This document shows, piece by piece, positions 8,130 to 16,059 of a stretch of DNA of 64,000 bases. Source of the stretch: Thiopseudomonas sp964394445 (GTDB taxonomy: Bacteria > Pseudomonadota > Gammaproteobacteria > Pseudomonadales > Pseudomonadaceae); assembly GCA_964394445.1 (NCBI GenBank), contig CAYMXO010000001.1, forward strand, positions 1 through 64,000, read 5' to 3'. Both the position numbers and the translations under genes were made by a program. The notes beneath the pieces are model-generated. The model did no database searches. It had not been told where the DNA came from and saw only the letters and a list, made by a program, of their open reading frames with translations. Each line of letters begins with the position of its first letter. Position 1 is the first letter of the stretch.

Positions 8130-8233
8130 GTGATAATCCTTGTGCTTGCAAACGGCTATGCACAGTCTGGATCAAAGCCGGGTAAAAATCATGGATCTGA
8201 TGGGTTCTGCATAAAAAGCTCAAGTGTTTTCAC

Positions 8234-8369
8234 GTAAGTCATTGAGTTGTCGTGAAAATAAATAACTGATCGTTTTTTGGGCAATTTGTTGCAGGCCGCC
8301 GGTTTGCGCGTTGTTGCAGTATCTGTCAGCAAGTCATCCACAGAGTTGTCCACAGCTGTTGTGGGTAAC
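8234..8369. repeat. Intergenic element with DnaA-box-like sites, copy B
   Basis: Diverged second copy of 5460-5594. It starts TAAGTCATTGAGTTGTCGTG (from 8235), keeps the internal TTGTTGCAGGCC stretch, and ends with TCATCCACA (8334-8342) and TTGTCCACA (8346-8354), each one base off the DnaA-box consensus. It occupies most of the 319-bp gap between the MATE and macrodomain genes; no gene is visible there. Confidence 0.55.
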
Positions 8370-8448
8370 CCTGTGGTGCGTGTGGCGTGCCGTGCAGGGT
8401 CCGGGCGTGGTGCCTTGCAAGCGTAAAAACGACGTCCCGAATTGCCGG

Positions 8449-9756
8449 CTAGCGTACCCGGGAATGCCGCCACCAGATCAATCCCATCAACAGGCCGCGG
8501 GTCAGCATCAGGGCGTTCATGGCCAGCCACAGACCGTGATTGCCCAGTGGGCGGGTCAGCCACCAGACCAGGAAAAACACGGCAACCGAGAGCAGCATGG
8601 TGTTGCGCATGTCGTGGGCACGGGTTGCGCCGACAAATACGCCGTCCAGCCAGAAGCCAAGGCTGGCGGTAAAGGGCAATAGCAGCATCCAGGGCAGATA
8701 GGCCAGCGCCGTGTCACGCACGCTCTCAAGATCGGTTAACAGGCTGATCAGCGGCGCGCCCAGCAGCATAAAGCCGGCGAAGGCGCCCAGCGCGATATAA
8801 CAGGACCAGAGGCCGGTTGCTTTTACCGAGCGGTGCAGGGCAGGGTTGTCCCTGGCCCCGACGGCTTCGCCCACCAGTGCTTCGGCGGCATTGGCAAAAC
8901 CGTCGAGCAGGTTGCTCAGTATCAGCAGGAAAGTAACCAGCACCGCATTGGCAGCAAGGACGGTATCGCCAAAGCGCGCGCCCTGGGCGGTAAAGAAAAA
9001 GAAGACGCTGAGCAGTGCCAGGCTGCGGATGAACAGGTCGCGGTTGACGGCGATTAGTTGCAGCATGGGCCTGAGCCGCAACAGGCCCAGCTCCAGCACT
9101 TCGCTCCGTGCCTGCGGGTTGAATTCGCCACGCAACCAGTACAGCGCGGCAAACAGTCCCAGATAGTCGGCCAGGGCACTGGCCGCGGCCACGCCATCGA
9201 CATCGTAATGCCAGATGTACACCAGGCTATAGCTGAGCAGGGCGTTGCTGCCATGCATCAGTAACGTCATCTTGAACGGCACGCGGGTTTGTTGCACGCC
9301 AATGGCAAAGCCGATCAGGGCAAAGTTGGCCAGTGCTGCCGGTGCCCCGAGAATGCGGATGTTGATGTAGCGGGCGGCCAGTGCCTGCACCTCTTCGCTG
9401 CCGCCCAGCAACAACAGACCCAGATCGCGTAGCCAGGGGTTGACCACAATCAGCAGACCGCCGAGCAGCGCGGCCAGCAACAGTGCCCGGCCGATGACGA
9501 TCAGGGTGCATTGACTGCCACCGCGGGCCTGGGCGGTGAAGCCGGTGGTGCCCATGCGCAGAAAGTTGAAGGAAAAATACAGAAACATGAAATAGTTGCC
9601 ACCCATGGCCACGGCTGCCAGATAACGTGGCGAGTCCAGATGACCAACCACGGCGGTATCCACCAGGCTCAGCAGTGGCGCGGTCAGGTTGGACAGCAGC
9701 AGGGGCCAGGCCAGCATCCAGATGCGGCGGTTCAGGGCGGGGGTAACAGCAGTCAT
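8449..9756 (-). CDS. MATE family efflux transporter (DinF-like)
   Basis: Multidrug and toxic compound exporter driven by an Na+ or H+ gradient, in the inner membrane. The 435-residue protein is hydrophobic throughout and fits the family's twelve-helix pattern. It opens WMLAWPLLLSNLTAPLLSLVDTAVVGHL, the MATE N-terminal signature (the residue order can be read at about 10-37). The half-domain repeat appears again near residue 240. The open frame runs back to 10026, but the extra 90 residues are polar and unlike the family, so I use ATG 9756. Substrate unknown. The 290 bp upstream contain nothing I can name. Confidence 0.9.
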   Translation of the reverse strand: MTAVTPALNRRIWMLAWPLLLSNLTAPLLSLVDTAVVGHLDSPRYLAAVAMGGNYFMFLYFSFNFLRMGTTGFTAQARGGSQCTLIVIGRALLLAALLGGLLIVVNPWLRDLGLLLLGGSEEVQALAARYINIRILGAPAALANFALIGFAIGVQQTRVPFKMTLLMHGSNALLSYSLVYIWHYDVDGVAAASALADYLGLFAALYWLRGEFNPQARSEVLELGLLRLRPMLQLIAVNRDLFIRSLALLSVFFFFTAQGARFGDTVLAANAVLVTFLLILSNLLDGFANAAEALVGEAVGARDNPALHRSVKATGLWSCYIALGAFAGFMLLGAPLISLLTDLESVRDTALAYLPWMLLLPFTASLGFWLDGVFVGATRAHDMRNTMLLSVAVFFLVWWLTRPLGNHGLWLAMNALMLTRGLLMGLIWWRHSRVR

Positions 9757-10046
9757 GTGAGGCTCGGTCGGTGCAAAAGCCGTCAATTGTCGCTGATTGC
9801 CGATGAACAAGCCAGAGAGGCTCAAGTGCTGTATTTTGCCTGCCGTCACCAGCAATGGAATCAGGTGTTCCTCATGCCCGAGGCGGGAAAGCCCACTCGG
9901 AACAGGCCATGCAGGTGGTCTTGTCGGCCTATCGCTTTGGCTAGACGCAAAGGTGGAAGCTGCGGCGTTGACCCGCGCCGTCCTGTCTGGCAAGGCAAAT
10001 TGCTGTGACGGGACAGGCGTGCGCATGCAGTGGCTATCTGTCTGTA

Positions 10047-11083
10047 TTAGCGGTGCATTTGCTGCCAGCCCAGCAAGACGCCGCCAAAGGTGATGATCGA
10101 CATGCCGGCCAGGGCCAGCAGGTCAGGCAGGTGACCAAAGACAATCCAGCCCACCAGCCCTGCGCTGATGATCTGTGCATAGGTATAAGGCGCAAGTGCA
10201 GCAGCGGATGCGTAACGGTAGGCCATGGTCAGCAGGATATGCCCCGTCATGGCAATGGCCCCAAGGCTCAGCAGCAGGGTCAGGGCCAGTGGTGAAAGTG
10301 TGGGCAGGCTATCCAGGTAAGGCAGGCCAAACGGAGTCAGCAGCAATGCGCCAACCACTCCGGAGTAAAAGTTGCTGGTGATGACATTATCATCTTCTGC
10401 CAGCATGCGGGTGACCAGCTGATAGAGGGCAAAGCAGACCGCTGCCGCNNNNNNNNNNNNNNNNNNNNNNNNNNNNNNNNNNNNNNNNNNNNNNNNNNNN
10501 NNNNNNNNNNNNNNNNNNNNNNNNNNNNNNNNNNNNNNNNNNNNNNNNCTTCTGCCAGCATGCGGGTGACCAGCTGATAGAGGGCAAAGCAGACCGCTGC
10601 CGCAATGGGCAGTAAAACAGGCCAGTCAAACAGTGCGGTACCGGGCCTGACTACCAGTACAACGCCCAGCAGGCCCAGCGCAACCGAGACCCACTGAACC
10701 CTGCTGATGCGCTCGTTTAACAGCAAGGCCGAGAACAGGGTGACAAGGGTCGGGGCAAGAAAGATAACGGCAACGGCTTCGGCCAGCGGAATGAAGCGCA
10801 AACCACCGAGCAAAAAAACGCTGACGCCAATCAGGCACAGGCCGCGCACCAGCTGTAGCCAGGGATGACGGGTGCGCAAAAACTGTTTGCCCATCCTGGG
10901 GCAAAACAGCAATGGCAACAAAATGCTTTGCATTGCATACCGGGCCCACAGGATCAGCGCGAGGCTGTGTGTCACGACCAGGTGTTTGGTTGTGGCATCG
11001 TGAATAGCAAGCAGCAGGCCGGCCAGCACGATCAGGCCAATGCCCAGCAGCAGGTTTTTATTCTTGTTGCTCGCGCTGTTCAT
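10047..11083 (-). CDS. DMT/EamA family transporter, interrupted by an assembly gap
   Basis: Ten-helix drug/metabolite transporter with two EamA repeats. The first half (reading from 11083) runs to LYQLVTRMLAE. The second half resumes in another frame with MLAEDDNVITSNFYSG and ends GGVLLGWQQMHR. Between them are 100 N flanked by the same 55 bp. Removing 10449-10603 joins the halves at MLAEDD in one frame of about 293 residues, the normal family length. So the gene is probably intact in the organism. ATG 11083 follows GGAGAA at a good distance; ATG 11098 has no ribosome site. Substrate unknown. Confidence 0.85.
10394..10603. other. Scaffold gap (100 N) with 55-bp identical flanks
   Basis: N run at 10449-10548. 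Bases 10394-10448 and 10549-10603 are identical over all 55 positions. This is what arises when two contigs with overlapping ends are joined as if there were a gap. Collapsing the duplicate restores the transporter reading frame, so the N run probably represents no missing sequence. Confidence 0.92.
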
Positions 11084-11125
11084 GTGCGAGTTCTCCATTG
11101 GCGGTTCGCCGGTATTGCCTGCTTT

Positions 11126-11566
11126 TTATTCCCAGCGCATTTCGAGCAATAGCCATTTTTTACCCGATAATTGCCAGGTGGTATCGACCCGGTACAACTC
11201 GGCCCGCTCCGGAACCAGCCCGCTGGCGCCACTGATGCCGACCCGGGCGCTGCACTGGCCACGGTCGTAAAAACCCTTGTCGAGCCGGCACTGGCGGTTG
11301 ACCACCAGTACGCCGATGTTCTGGTAGCGCAAAAAAAGCGCCAGCATCTGCTGGTGTGCTGCCTGCCGGTCCAGTCCGTAACTGCCGCTAAAATCTGCGT
11401 GCAACAATTGCATGGCAGCCTTGGGTTGCCGCTGGGCAATGGCTTGCTCAAGGGCGCTGGCTGCGGCCTCCAGTGCGGTTTCCGGATCCTGTTTGCTACA
11501 GCCCGTCAACAACAGTACCGACAGCGCGGCAGACAACAAAACATGGTGGAACCTGGCAAGCGTCAT
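11126..11566 (-). CDS. Uncharacterised lipoprotein
   Basis: A 146-residue predicted lipoprotein. A basic N-terminus and hydrophobic stretch lead to the lipobox LLLTGC with the lipidated cysteine at about residue 23. The mature part begins with an alanine-rich helical segment (ETALEAAASALEQAIAQRQ) and contains several conserved-looking aromatic positions up to KKWLLLEMRWE. The size and pattern (helix, then a curved sheet) resemble NTF2-like lipoproteins, but I cannot assign a function. An in-frame start at 11587 would add seven residues; ATG 11566 places the signal peptide normally. Lies between the EamA and DUF488 genes on the same strand. Confidence 0.75.
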   Translation of the reverse strand: MTLARFHHVLLSAALSVLLLTGCSKQDPETALEAAASALEQAIAQRQPKAAMQLLHADFSGSYGLDRQAAHQQMLALFLRYQNIGVLVVNRQCRLDKGFYDRGQCSARVGISGASGLVPERAELYRVDTTWQLSGKKWLLLEMRWE

Positions 11567-11600
11567 GCGGCACCCTGACTTGAACAATGGACAGGCCAGC

Positions 11601-12206
11601 TTACCCTGAATGACTGTTTTCTGCAGGATAACTCAGCGAACCATCGGGGCCGGTGCGCGCAAAGGGGGTGAGCCGGGCGGCTTCAGTGCGTGGGCCCATG
11701 ATGTGCAGGACCTGTTGGCCGGCTGCCAGCAAGTGGTCGGCAATGATGCGGCGGTGGCAGCGCCACCAGACTGCCTCGGCGCAAAGAATGGCTACCCGCT
11801 GGCGCTGGCCAAGCTGCAGCAGTTCGGCAAAGGCCGTGGCAAATTCAGGCTGCAGGGCATGGTCGGCATAATTGTGGAAGCTCTGGTTTTGCCAGCCGGC
11901 ATTGATGGCCGGGTCGACCGGCTGGCGGCCACGGCGCCCGGTCAGGCCGGCAAGGTGGCAATAGCGGATGCCGGCAGCCTGCAGTGACTGCCTGAGGGCA
12001 TCCTGGTTGAATTGCGGGTAGCGACTGGAGCCGGGCAGGCGGCGCACATCGACTACGCATTCAATGGAGGCCTTGTGCAATGAGGCCAGGAACTCATCGA
12101 GCTCCAGGGTCGAATGGCCGATTGTGTAGAAAGTCGGGGTTGTGATGCTGACCTCCTGCCGGAATCCGGCACGACCCGGTACGCCTGTGCATGCCGGGCC
12201 GTGCAC
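11601..12206 (-). CDS. DUF488 family protein
   Basis: Small cytoplasmic protein of unknown function. Family features visible are TFYTIGHSTLELDEFLASL, then VVDVRRLPGSSRYPQFN, and CAEAVWWRCHRRIIADHL near the C-terminus. The family usually starts one to four residues before YTIGHS. The only ordinary start codon in frame is GTG 12206, which lacks a ribosome site and adds about 20 unlikely residues. A full AGGAGGT lies at 12151-12157, four bases before an ATC codon at 12144-12146. The real protein may therefore start at ATC (about 181 residues). The given start is the conventional one. Confidence 0.82.
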   Translation of the reverse strand: MHGPACTGVPGRAGFRQEVSITTPTFYTIGHSTLELDEFLASLHKASIECVVDVRRLPGSSRYPQFNQDALRQSLQAAGIRYCHLAGLTGRRGRQPVDPAINAGWQNQSFHNYADHALQPEFATAFAELLQLGQRQRVAILCAEAVWWRCHRRIIADHLLAAGQQVLHIMGPRTEAARLTPFARTGPDGSLSYPAENSHSG

Positions 12207-12213
12207 CCAGGCA

Positions 12214-12534
12214 TCAAGGCTTGACGATCAGGTCGTTATGTACGCGCTTGACGCCTTTGACCGAGCGGGCAATTTCACCCGCGCGTGCTTTTTCCCGGCT
12301 TGACTTGGCAAAGCCGGACAGCTGCACCACGCCGGCATCAATGGTCTTGACCTTGATGTTCAGGGCGGACGTGTCGCGGTCATCAGCCAGCTTGGCCTTG
12401 ACGGTGGCGGTAATGGTTGTGCCGTCAATGTATTCGCCGACTGTTTCCTGTTTGCGTGCCACCGTGCAGCCAGTGGCAAGCAGTGTCAGCGGGGTAATAA
12501 AAACGGCAGCAAGGATGAGGCGTTTAAGCTTCAT
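12214..12534 (-). CDS. BON domain lipoprotein (OsmY-like)
   Basis: A 106-residue predicted periplasmic lipoprotein with lipobox LLATGC (Cys23) and one BON domain. The domain reads from ITATVKAKLADDRDTSALNIKVKT through VVQLSGFAKSSREKARAGEIARSVKGVKRVHNDL. BON domains bind phospholipid surfaces, and the family is commonly induced by osmotic or envelope stress. A role in envelope stability is inferred from family only. Clear ATG with AAGGAG upstream. It is followed on the same strand by the DUF488 gene and preceded by the ferritin-like gene. Confidence 0.9.
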   Translation of the reverse strand: MKLKRLILAAVFITPLTLLATGCTVARKQETVGEYIDGTTITATVKAKLADDRDTSALNIKVKTIDAGVVQLSGFAKSSREKARAGEIARSVKGVKRVHNDLIVKP

Positions 12535-12607
12535 GTAGGGTCTCCTTTACGAATAAAAACGGGTGACAACAGGGTACAGAAATCTGCCCGGCTGCAAAAC
12601 CGGCACT

Positions 12608-13153
12608 TCAGGCACGGTCCAGCCAGTCTGACAACTCGTCAGCGTGTTCTTCTTCATCGGCAAGAATTTCTTGCAGCAGTTTGGTGGTGGTCGGGTCCTT
12701 GTCGCCAATGATCTGGATCATCTGGCGGTACACTTCAACGGCCACCCGCTCAGCAACCAGGTTGGCGCGGATCATGCTGTTCAGGTCCAGCGAATCATCA
12801 TATTCGGCATGGCTGTGGCTCAGCAGCTGGGCCGGGTCAAGCATCGGCTCGCCACCGAGCTGGACAATGCGCTCGGCCAGACGGTCGGCATGGGTCATTT
12901 CTTCATTGGCGTGAACAAGAAACTCGTCGGCTATGGGTGTTGAGGTCAGGCCGCTGGCGGTGAAGTAGTGACGCTTGTAACGCAGCACACAAACCCATTC
13001 GGTCGCCAGCGCGTCGTTTAACAGTTTGCAGATTTCGCTGGCATACGGCTGGATGCCCGGGGTGACGGCACCTTCTTTCAGGCAGCTGGTTTCTGCGGCT
13101 CGGCGGATGGCGGCTTCGTCAAGCTTGAGTACGGTAGGGGTTGAATTGCTCAT
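12608..13153 (-). CDS. Ferritin-like / bacterioferritin-type protein
   Basis: A 181-residue four-helix ferritin-like protein. Candidate diiron ligands are in ATEWVCVLRYKRHYF (helix 1), HANEEMTHADRLAERI (helix 2), ANLVAERVAVEVYRQM (helix 3) and LADEEEHADELSDWL (helix 4), the ExxH pairs expected of a ferroxidase site. It is longer than Dps at the N-terminus and lacks the bacterioferritin haem-methionine context as far as I can see, so iron storage/oxidative protection is the family inference. In a run with BON and DUF883-type genes that suggests a stress cluster. About 270 bp of apparently gene-free DNA lies upstream. Confidence 0.85.
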   Translation of the reverse strand: MSNSTPTVLKLDEAAIRRAAETSCLKEGAVTPGIQPYASEICKLLNDALATEWVCVLRYKRHYFTASGLTSTPIADEFLVHANEEMTHADRLAERIVQLGGEPMLDPAQLLSHSHAEYDDSLDLNSMIRANLVAERVAVEVYRQMIQIIGDKDPTTTKLLQEILADEEEHADELSDWLDRA

Positions 13154-13425
13154 GATGAACTCCTGATGTAAGTGAACTGCGAATCTTGATTCACAGTGGC
13201 CGGGAAGCCTGTCGCTTTACCCTGGCCGTGTTTCCGGGTCAGTCCATGGCGATTTTGCAATCCTCGGCGGCAGCCGGGTGGTTGCCAGTTAGCTGGCAGT
13301 CATTTCCGGGGCCTGTCACAAGGCTGCTGTTAGAGTCCCTAGTCTCGGTTGTGGATGTGTTTGCCTCCCTTGCAGTCGGTTTTTAACGTTTTGCATTGCG
13401 CGCCAAGAGGGTGAAACGGCCCGGG

Positions 13426-13761
13426 TTACTCAGGCGGGTTGCCAGTCTCCTTGAGGGTACCCGCCGGTTGTGTCCCGGACACGGACTGCAACTGTTGCCA
13501 GAGTGGCAACAGGCCGGCCAGCAACCGGGGCAGGCTGCCCAGTGCTCCGGCATGCCGCAGTGCGGCACGGGGCAACCGTTCCGGGCCCAGCAGGCCGGTC
13601 AATAAGCCGCCCAGCAGGCCGGTTGTGACGATGCGTGCCGGGCTCAGTGACTGCTGCAGCGCATCCTGCAGACTGCCTGCCTGTTGCCGTGTACTGTGCA
13701 GCTGGCCTGTCAGCCTTTGTCGGGCCTGTTGCACCTGTTGCCGGCACTCAAGATGGCTCAT
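13426..13761 (-). CDS. Small protein of DUF883/YqjE cluster, unknown function
   Basis: 111-residue protein, third gene after DUF883 and YqjE-like genes. The N-terminal half is glutamine- and arginine-rich and likely helical (CRQQVQQARQRLTGQL). It is followed by a short glycine/leucine hydrophobic stretch, TTGLLGGLLTGLLG, that could touch or span the membrane. ATG 13761 is chosen because GAGGAG is 8 bases upstream. It overlaps the end of the preceding gene by 14 bp, so translation is probably coupled. Its position matches E. coli yqjK, but sequence similarity is not obvious to me. Confidence 0.65.
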   Translation of the reverse strand: MSHLECRQQVQQARQRLTGQLHSTRQQAGSLQDALQQSLSPARIVTTGLLGGLLTGLLGPERLPRAALRHAGALGSLPRLLAGLLPLWQQLQSVSGTQPAGTLKETGNPPE

Positions 13762-14212
13762 TGGCATTCTCCTCAGTCGCAGTGGCACTGGCGCGATTGT
13801 TTGCTGTTGCCAGTAACTGGCGCAGGGCCGCCTTGCTATGCCGAAAGCCCAGGTCCGGTAGCAGGCGCCGGACCTGTGCCAGACAGAACCAGGCGCTGCC
13901 GGACAACAGCAGAAGCACCAGCAGCGCAGCCAGCCAGCCGGGGCAGCCCAGCGCATGCAGCCCCAGCACGACGGCCACCAGCAGGCAGGCCCAGGCAGAA
14001 ACGGCCAGCAGCAGGATCAGCAATGAAAGCAGGGCAATCCGCACCAGCGCACTGCGCGACAGCGCCAGCTCCGCCCGCGCCAGCTCGCCCAGTGCCTGCC
14101 CAAAACCGGCCAGCTGGCCAGCCAGCGAGCAGCCTTCGTCCAGTATACGCCTGGCGGCTTCGCCCAGTGGCAATGGTTCCGGCTTCGCGGGGCCGTGCTC
14201 CTGCCTGTCCAT
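13748..14212 (-). CDS. Phage-holin-family membrane protein (YqjE-like)
   Basis: 154-residue inner-membrane protein. Two hydrophobic segments are clear, IALLSLLILLLAVSAWACLL and a second around GWLAALLVLLLLSGSAWFCL. A charged N-terminal region (FGQALGELARAELALSRS) precedes them and a basic C-terminal tail follows. This is the organisation of the YqjE/phage holin superfamily III proteins, which in E. coli sit in the yqjDEK cluster. No prophage genes surround it, so lysis is unlikely. Start ATG 14212. It lies 10 bp after the DUF883 gene. Confidence 0.8.
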   Translation of the reverse strand: MDRQEHGPAKPEPLPLGEAARRILDEGCSLAGQLAGFGQALGELARAELALSRSALVRIALLSLLILLLAVSAWACLLVAVVLGLHALGCPGWLAALLVLLLLSGSAWFCLAQVRRLLPDLGFRHSKAALRQLLATANNRASATATEENANEPS

Positions 14213-14222
14213 GCCGGTCTGC

Positions 14223-14489
14223 CTAGCGACGGCCCAGCCGGGACAATACCCAGCCGGCAGCAAAGGCTACGCCAAAAGCGGCCACCGGATGCTTGCGGAT
14301 CAGGCTCTGTGCTTCGCACAGCACGTCGCGCCCCTTGTCGATCAGTTCATCGACTTCGGCCGCCGCGGCCTGACGGCCGGCACTGGCGGCGTCCTTCAGG
14401 TGTTCCCCGGCTTCCTGCAGGTGCTCTACGGTTTCTTCAACGGCCGCTGCGGCAGCGGTGTCTTTATCGTTTTTGCTTTTGGTTGCCAT
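14223..14489 (-). CDS. DUF883 family protein (ElaB/YqjD-like)
   Basis: 88-residue protein. An alanine- and glutamate-rich helical part (residues about 10-60, EETVEHLQEAGEHLKDA) is followed by a C-terminal hydrophobic anchor, HPVAAFGVAFAAGWVLSRLG, and an Arg-Arg end. This is the layout of E. coli ElaB/YqjD, C-tail-anchored inner-membrane proteins that bind ribosomes in stationary phase (family knowledge). ATG 14489 follows GAGGAG. First gene of a three-gene operon. Confidence 0.88.
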   Translation of the reverse strand: MATKSKNDKDTAAAAAVEETVEHLQEAGEHLKDAASAGRQAAAAEVDELIDKGRDVLCEAQSLIRKHPVAAFGVAFAAGWVLSRLGRR

Positions 14490-14664
14490 GAGATTTTCTC
14501 CTCGTCTGGTTACCCGTGATGCTTGTGCCATCGTCTTGAAGCATGGCACGAAGCAGTCTTCATTGCACGTTGCAGTGCTCGGAGGTTGGACGGAAAATCC
14601 ATGCTGAAGGTTCATCGTGCAGGCAAAACGGGGCGGTATATGGCCTTGCTGCAGCCAGCATGGC

Positions 14665-14704
14665 ACAAAAAACCCGCAGCACGCGCGGGCGTGATCTGCG
14701 GGTT
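14665..14704 (-). terminator. Rho-independent terminator after carboxynorspermidine synthase
   Basis: On the minus strand a nine-base stem (aacccgcag at 14696-14704 pairing with ctgcgggtt at 14671-14679) is followed by a run of T, 33 bp past the stop codon at 14737. The loop contains a further CG-rich inverted repeat. The DUF883 operon promoter lies between here and 14489. Confidence 0.8.
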
Positions 14705-14736
14705 GTGCCGGGACAGCTGCTCAGGCCGCAGGCTGC

Positions 14737-15978
14737 TTACTCAAAGTGCAGCGGGCGGTCGCCTTGTTCGTCACGGATGCTGGTGGGCAAGCCCATTTTG
14801 TTCAGCAGGTTGAGGAACGGCCGCGGGTCCAGTTCTTCCACGTTGACCATCTTTTGCACATCCCATTCGCCGCTGGCAACCAGCAGGGCGGCAGCAACCG
14901 GTGGTACGCCGGCCGTATAGGAAATGCCCTGGGTGCCGACTTCCCGGTAGGCCTCTTCGTGGCTGGCCACGTTATAAATGAACACTTCGCGCTCCTTGCC
15001 GTCTTTCTGGCCCTTGACCAGATCACCTATGCAGGTGTTGCCGGTATAGCCGGCGGCCAGGCTGTTGGGGTCGGGCAGTACGGCCTTGACCACTTTCAGT
15101 GGCACCACTTCCAGGCCTTCGGCGGTTTTGACCGGCTGCTCGGACAGCAGGCCCAGGTTGTTCAGCACATTGAACACATTGATGTAGTGGTCGCCAAAGC
15201 CCATCCAGAAACGGATATCGGGCACGTTCAGATTTTTCGACAGGGAGTGGATTTCGTCGTGGCCGGTCAGATAACTGGTACGCTCGCCGACCACGGGCAG
15301 GTCGTCAGTGCGCTTGATTTCGAACATCTTGTTCTGCTGCCACTGGCTGTTTTGCCAGGTCCAGACGCGTCCGGTGAATTCACGGAAGTTGATTTCCGGG
15401 TCGAAGTTGGTGGCAAAGTAACGGCCGTGATCGCCGCCGTTGATGTCGATGATGTCGATGGAGTCGATTGTGTCGAAGTAATGGTTGGCGGCCAGCGCTG
15501 CATAGGCGTTGACCACGCCCGGGTCAAAACCGACGCCAAGAATGGCGGTAACCTTGTTGTCGGCGCATTCTTGCTGGCGCTTCCACTCGTAGTTGCCGTA
15601 CCAGGGCGGGTTTTCGCAGATCTTGGCCGGGTCTTCGTGGATGGCGGTATCCAGATAGGCCACACCGGTTTCGATGCAGGCGCTCATCACCGACATGTTG
15701 AGGAAAGCGGAGCCCACGTTAATAACAATTTGTGCGTTGGTTGCACGGATCAGTTCAGCGGTTGCTGCCACATCGAGCGCATCCAGCTGATAACAATGCA
15801 ATTTGGCGGGTTGCTGCCAGGCGTTCTTCTCGTCGACGCTGGCGGCAATGGCCTCACATTTGGCGAGTGTGCGTGATGCAATGGAAATCTCGCCCAAAAC
15901 CACATTATTTTGCGCACATTTGTGCGCCACTACCTGTGCAACACCCCCTGCACCAATTATTAAAACGTTTTTTTTCAT
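14737..15978 (-). CDS. Carboxynorspermidine synthase (saccharopine dehydrogenase-like)
   Basis: NADPH-dependent enzyme joining aspartate semialdehyde to a diamine (putrescine or diaminopropane) to give carboxyspermidine or carboxynorspermidine. 413 residues of the saccharopine dehydrogenase fold. The Rossmann motif is IIGAGGVAQVVAHKCAQ at the N-terminus; VGSAFLNMSVMSACIETGVAYLDTA and ILGVGFDPGVVNAYAALA follow in the usual order. A saccharopine dehydrogenase role is the alternative, but the decarboxylase gene 81 bp upstream on the same strand makes polyamine synthesis far more likely. Which diamine is used cannot be told. Confidence 0.9.
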   Translation of the reverse strand: MKKNVLIIGAGGVAQVVAHKCAQNNVVLGEISIASRTLAKCEAIAASVDEKNAWQQPAKLHCYQLDALDVAATAELIRATNAQIVINVGSAFLNMSVMSACIETGVAYLDTAIHEDPAKICENPPWYGNYEWKRQQECADNKVTAILGVGFDPGVVNAYAALAANHYFDTIDSIDIIDINGGDHGRYFATNFDPEINFREFTGRVWTWQNSQWQQNKMFEIKRTDDLPVVGERTSYLTGHDEIHSLSKNLNVPDIRFWMGFGDHYINVFNVLNNLGLLSEQPVKTAEGLEVVPLKVVKAVLPDPNSLAAGYTGNTCIGDLVKGQKDGKEREVFIYNVASHEEAYREVGTQGISYTAGVPPVAAALLVASGEWDVQKMVNVEELDPRPFLNLLNKMGLPTSIRDEQGDRPLHFE

Positions 15979-16059
15979 TGACCTTGTGACTCCACGTCAG
16001 GTTGAACCACGGATTGCTGCGTTGTGTGCCAGCATGCACGGGTTCGGCGGGTTAGGGGC

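Noticed and set aside
9757..10026. N-terminal extension of the MATE gene
   Set aside because: 90 polar residues with no resemblance to the family; the hydrophobic MATE start fits ATG 9756.
10390..10629. Short open frame spanning the N run
   Set aside because: Contains 100 N and the duplicated 55 bp; an artefact of the false gap.
13748..14212. Phage lysis function for the holin-family protein
   Set aside because: No endolysin or other phage genes nearby; the organisation matches the chromosomal yqjDE cluster.
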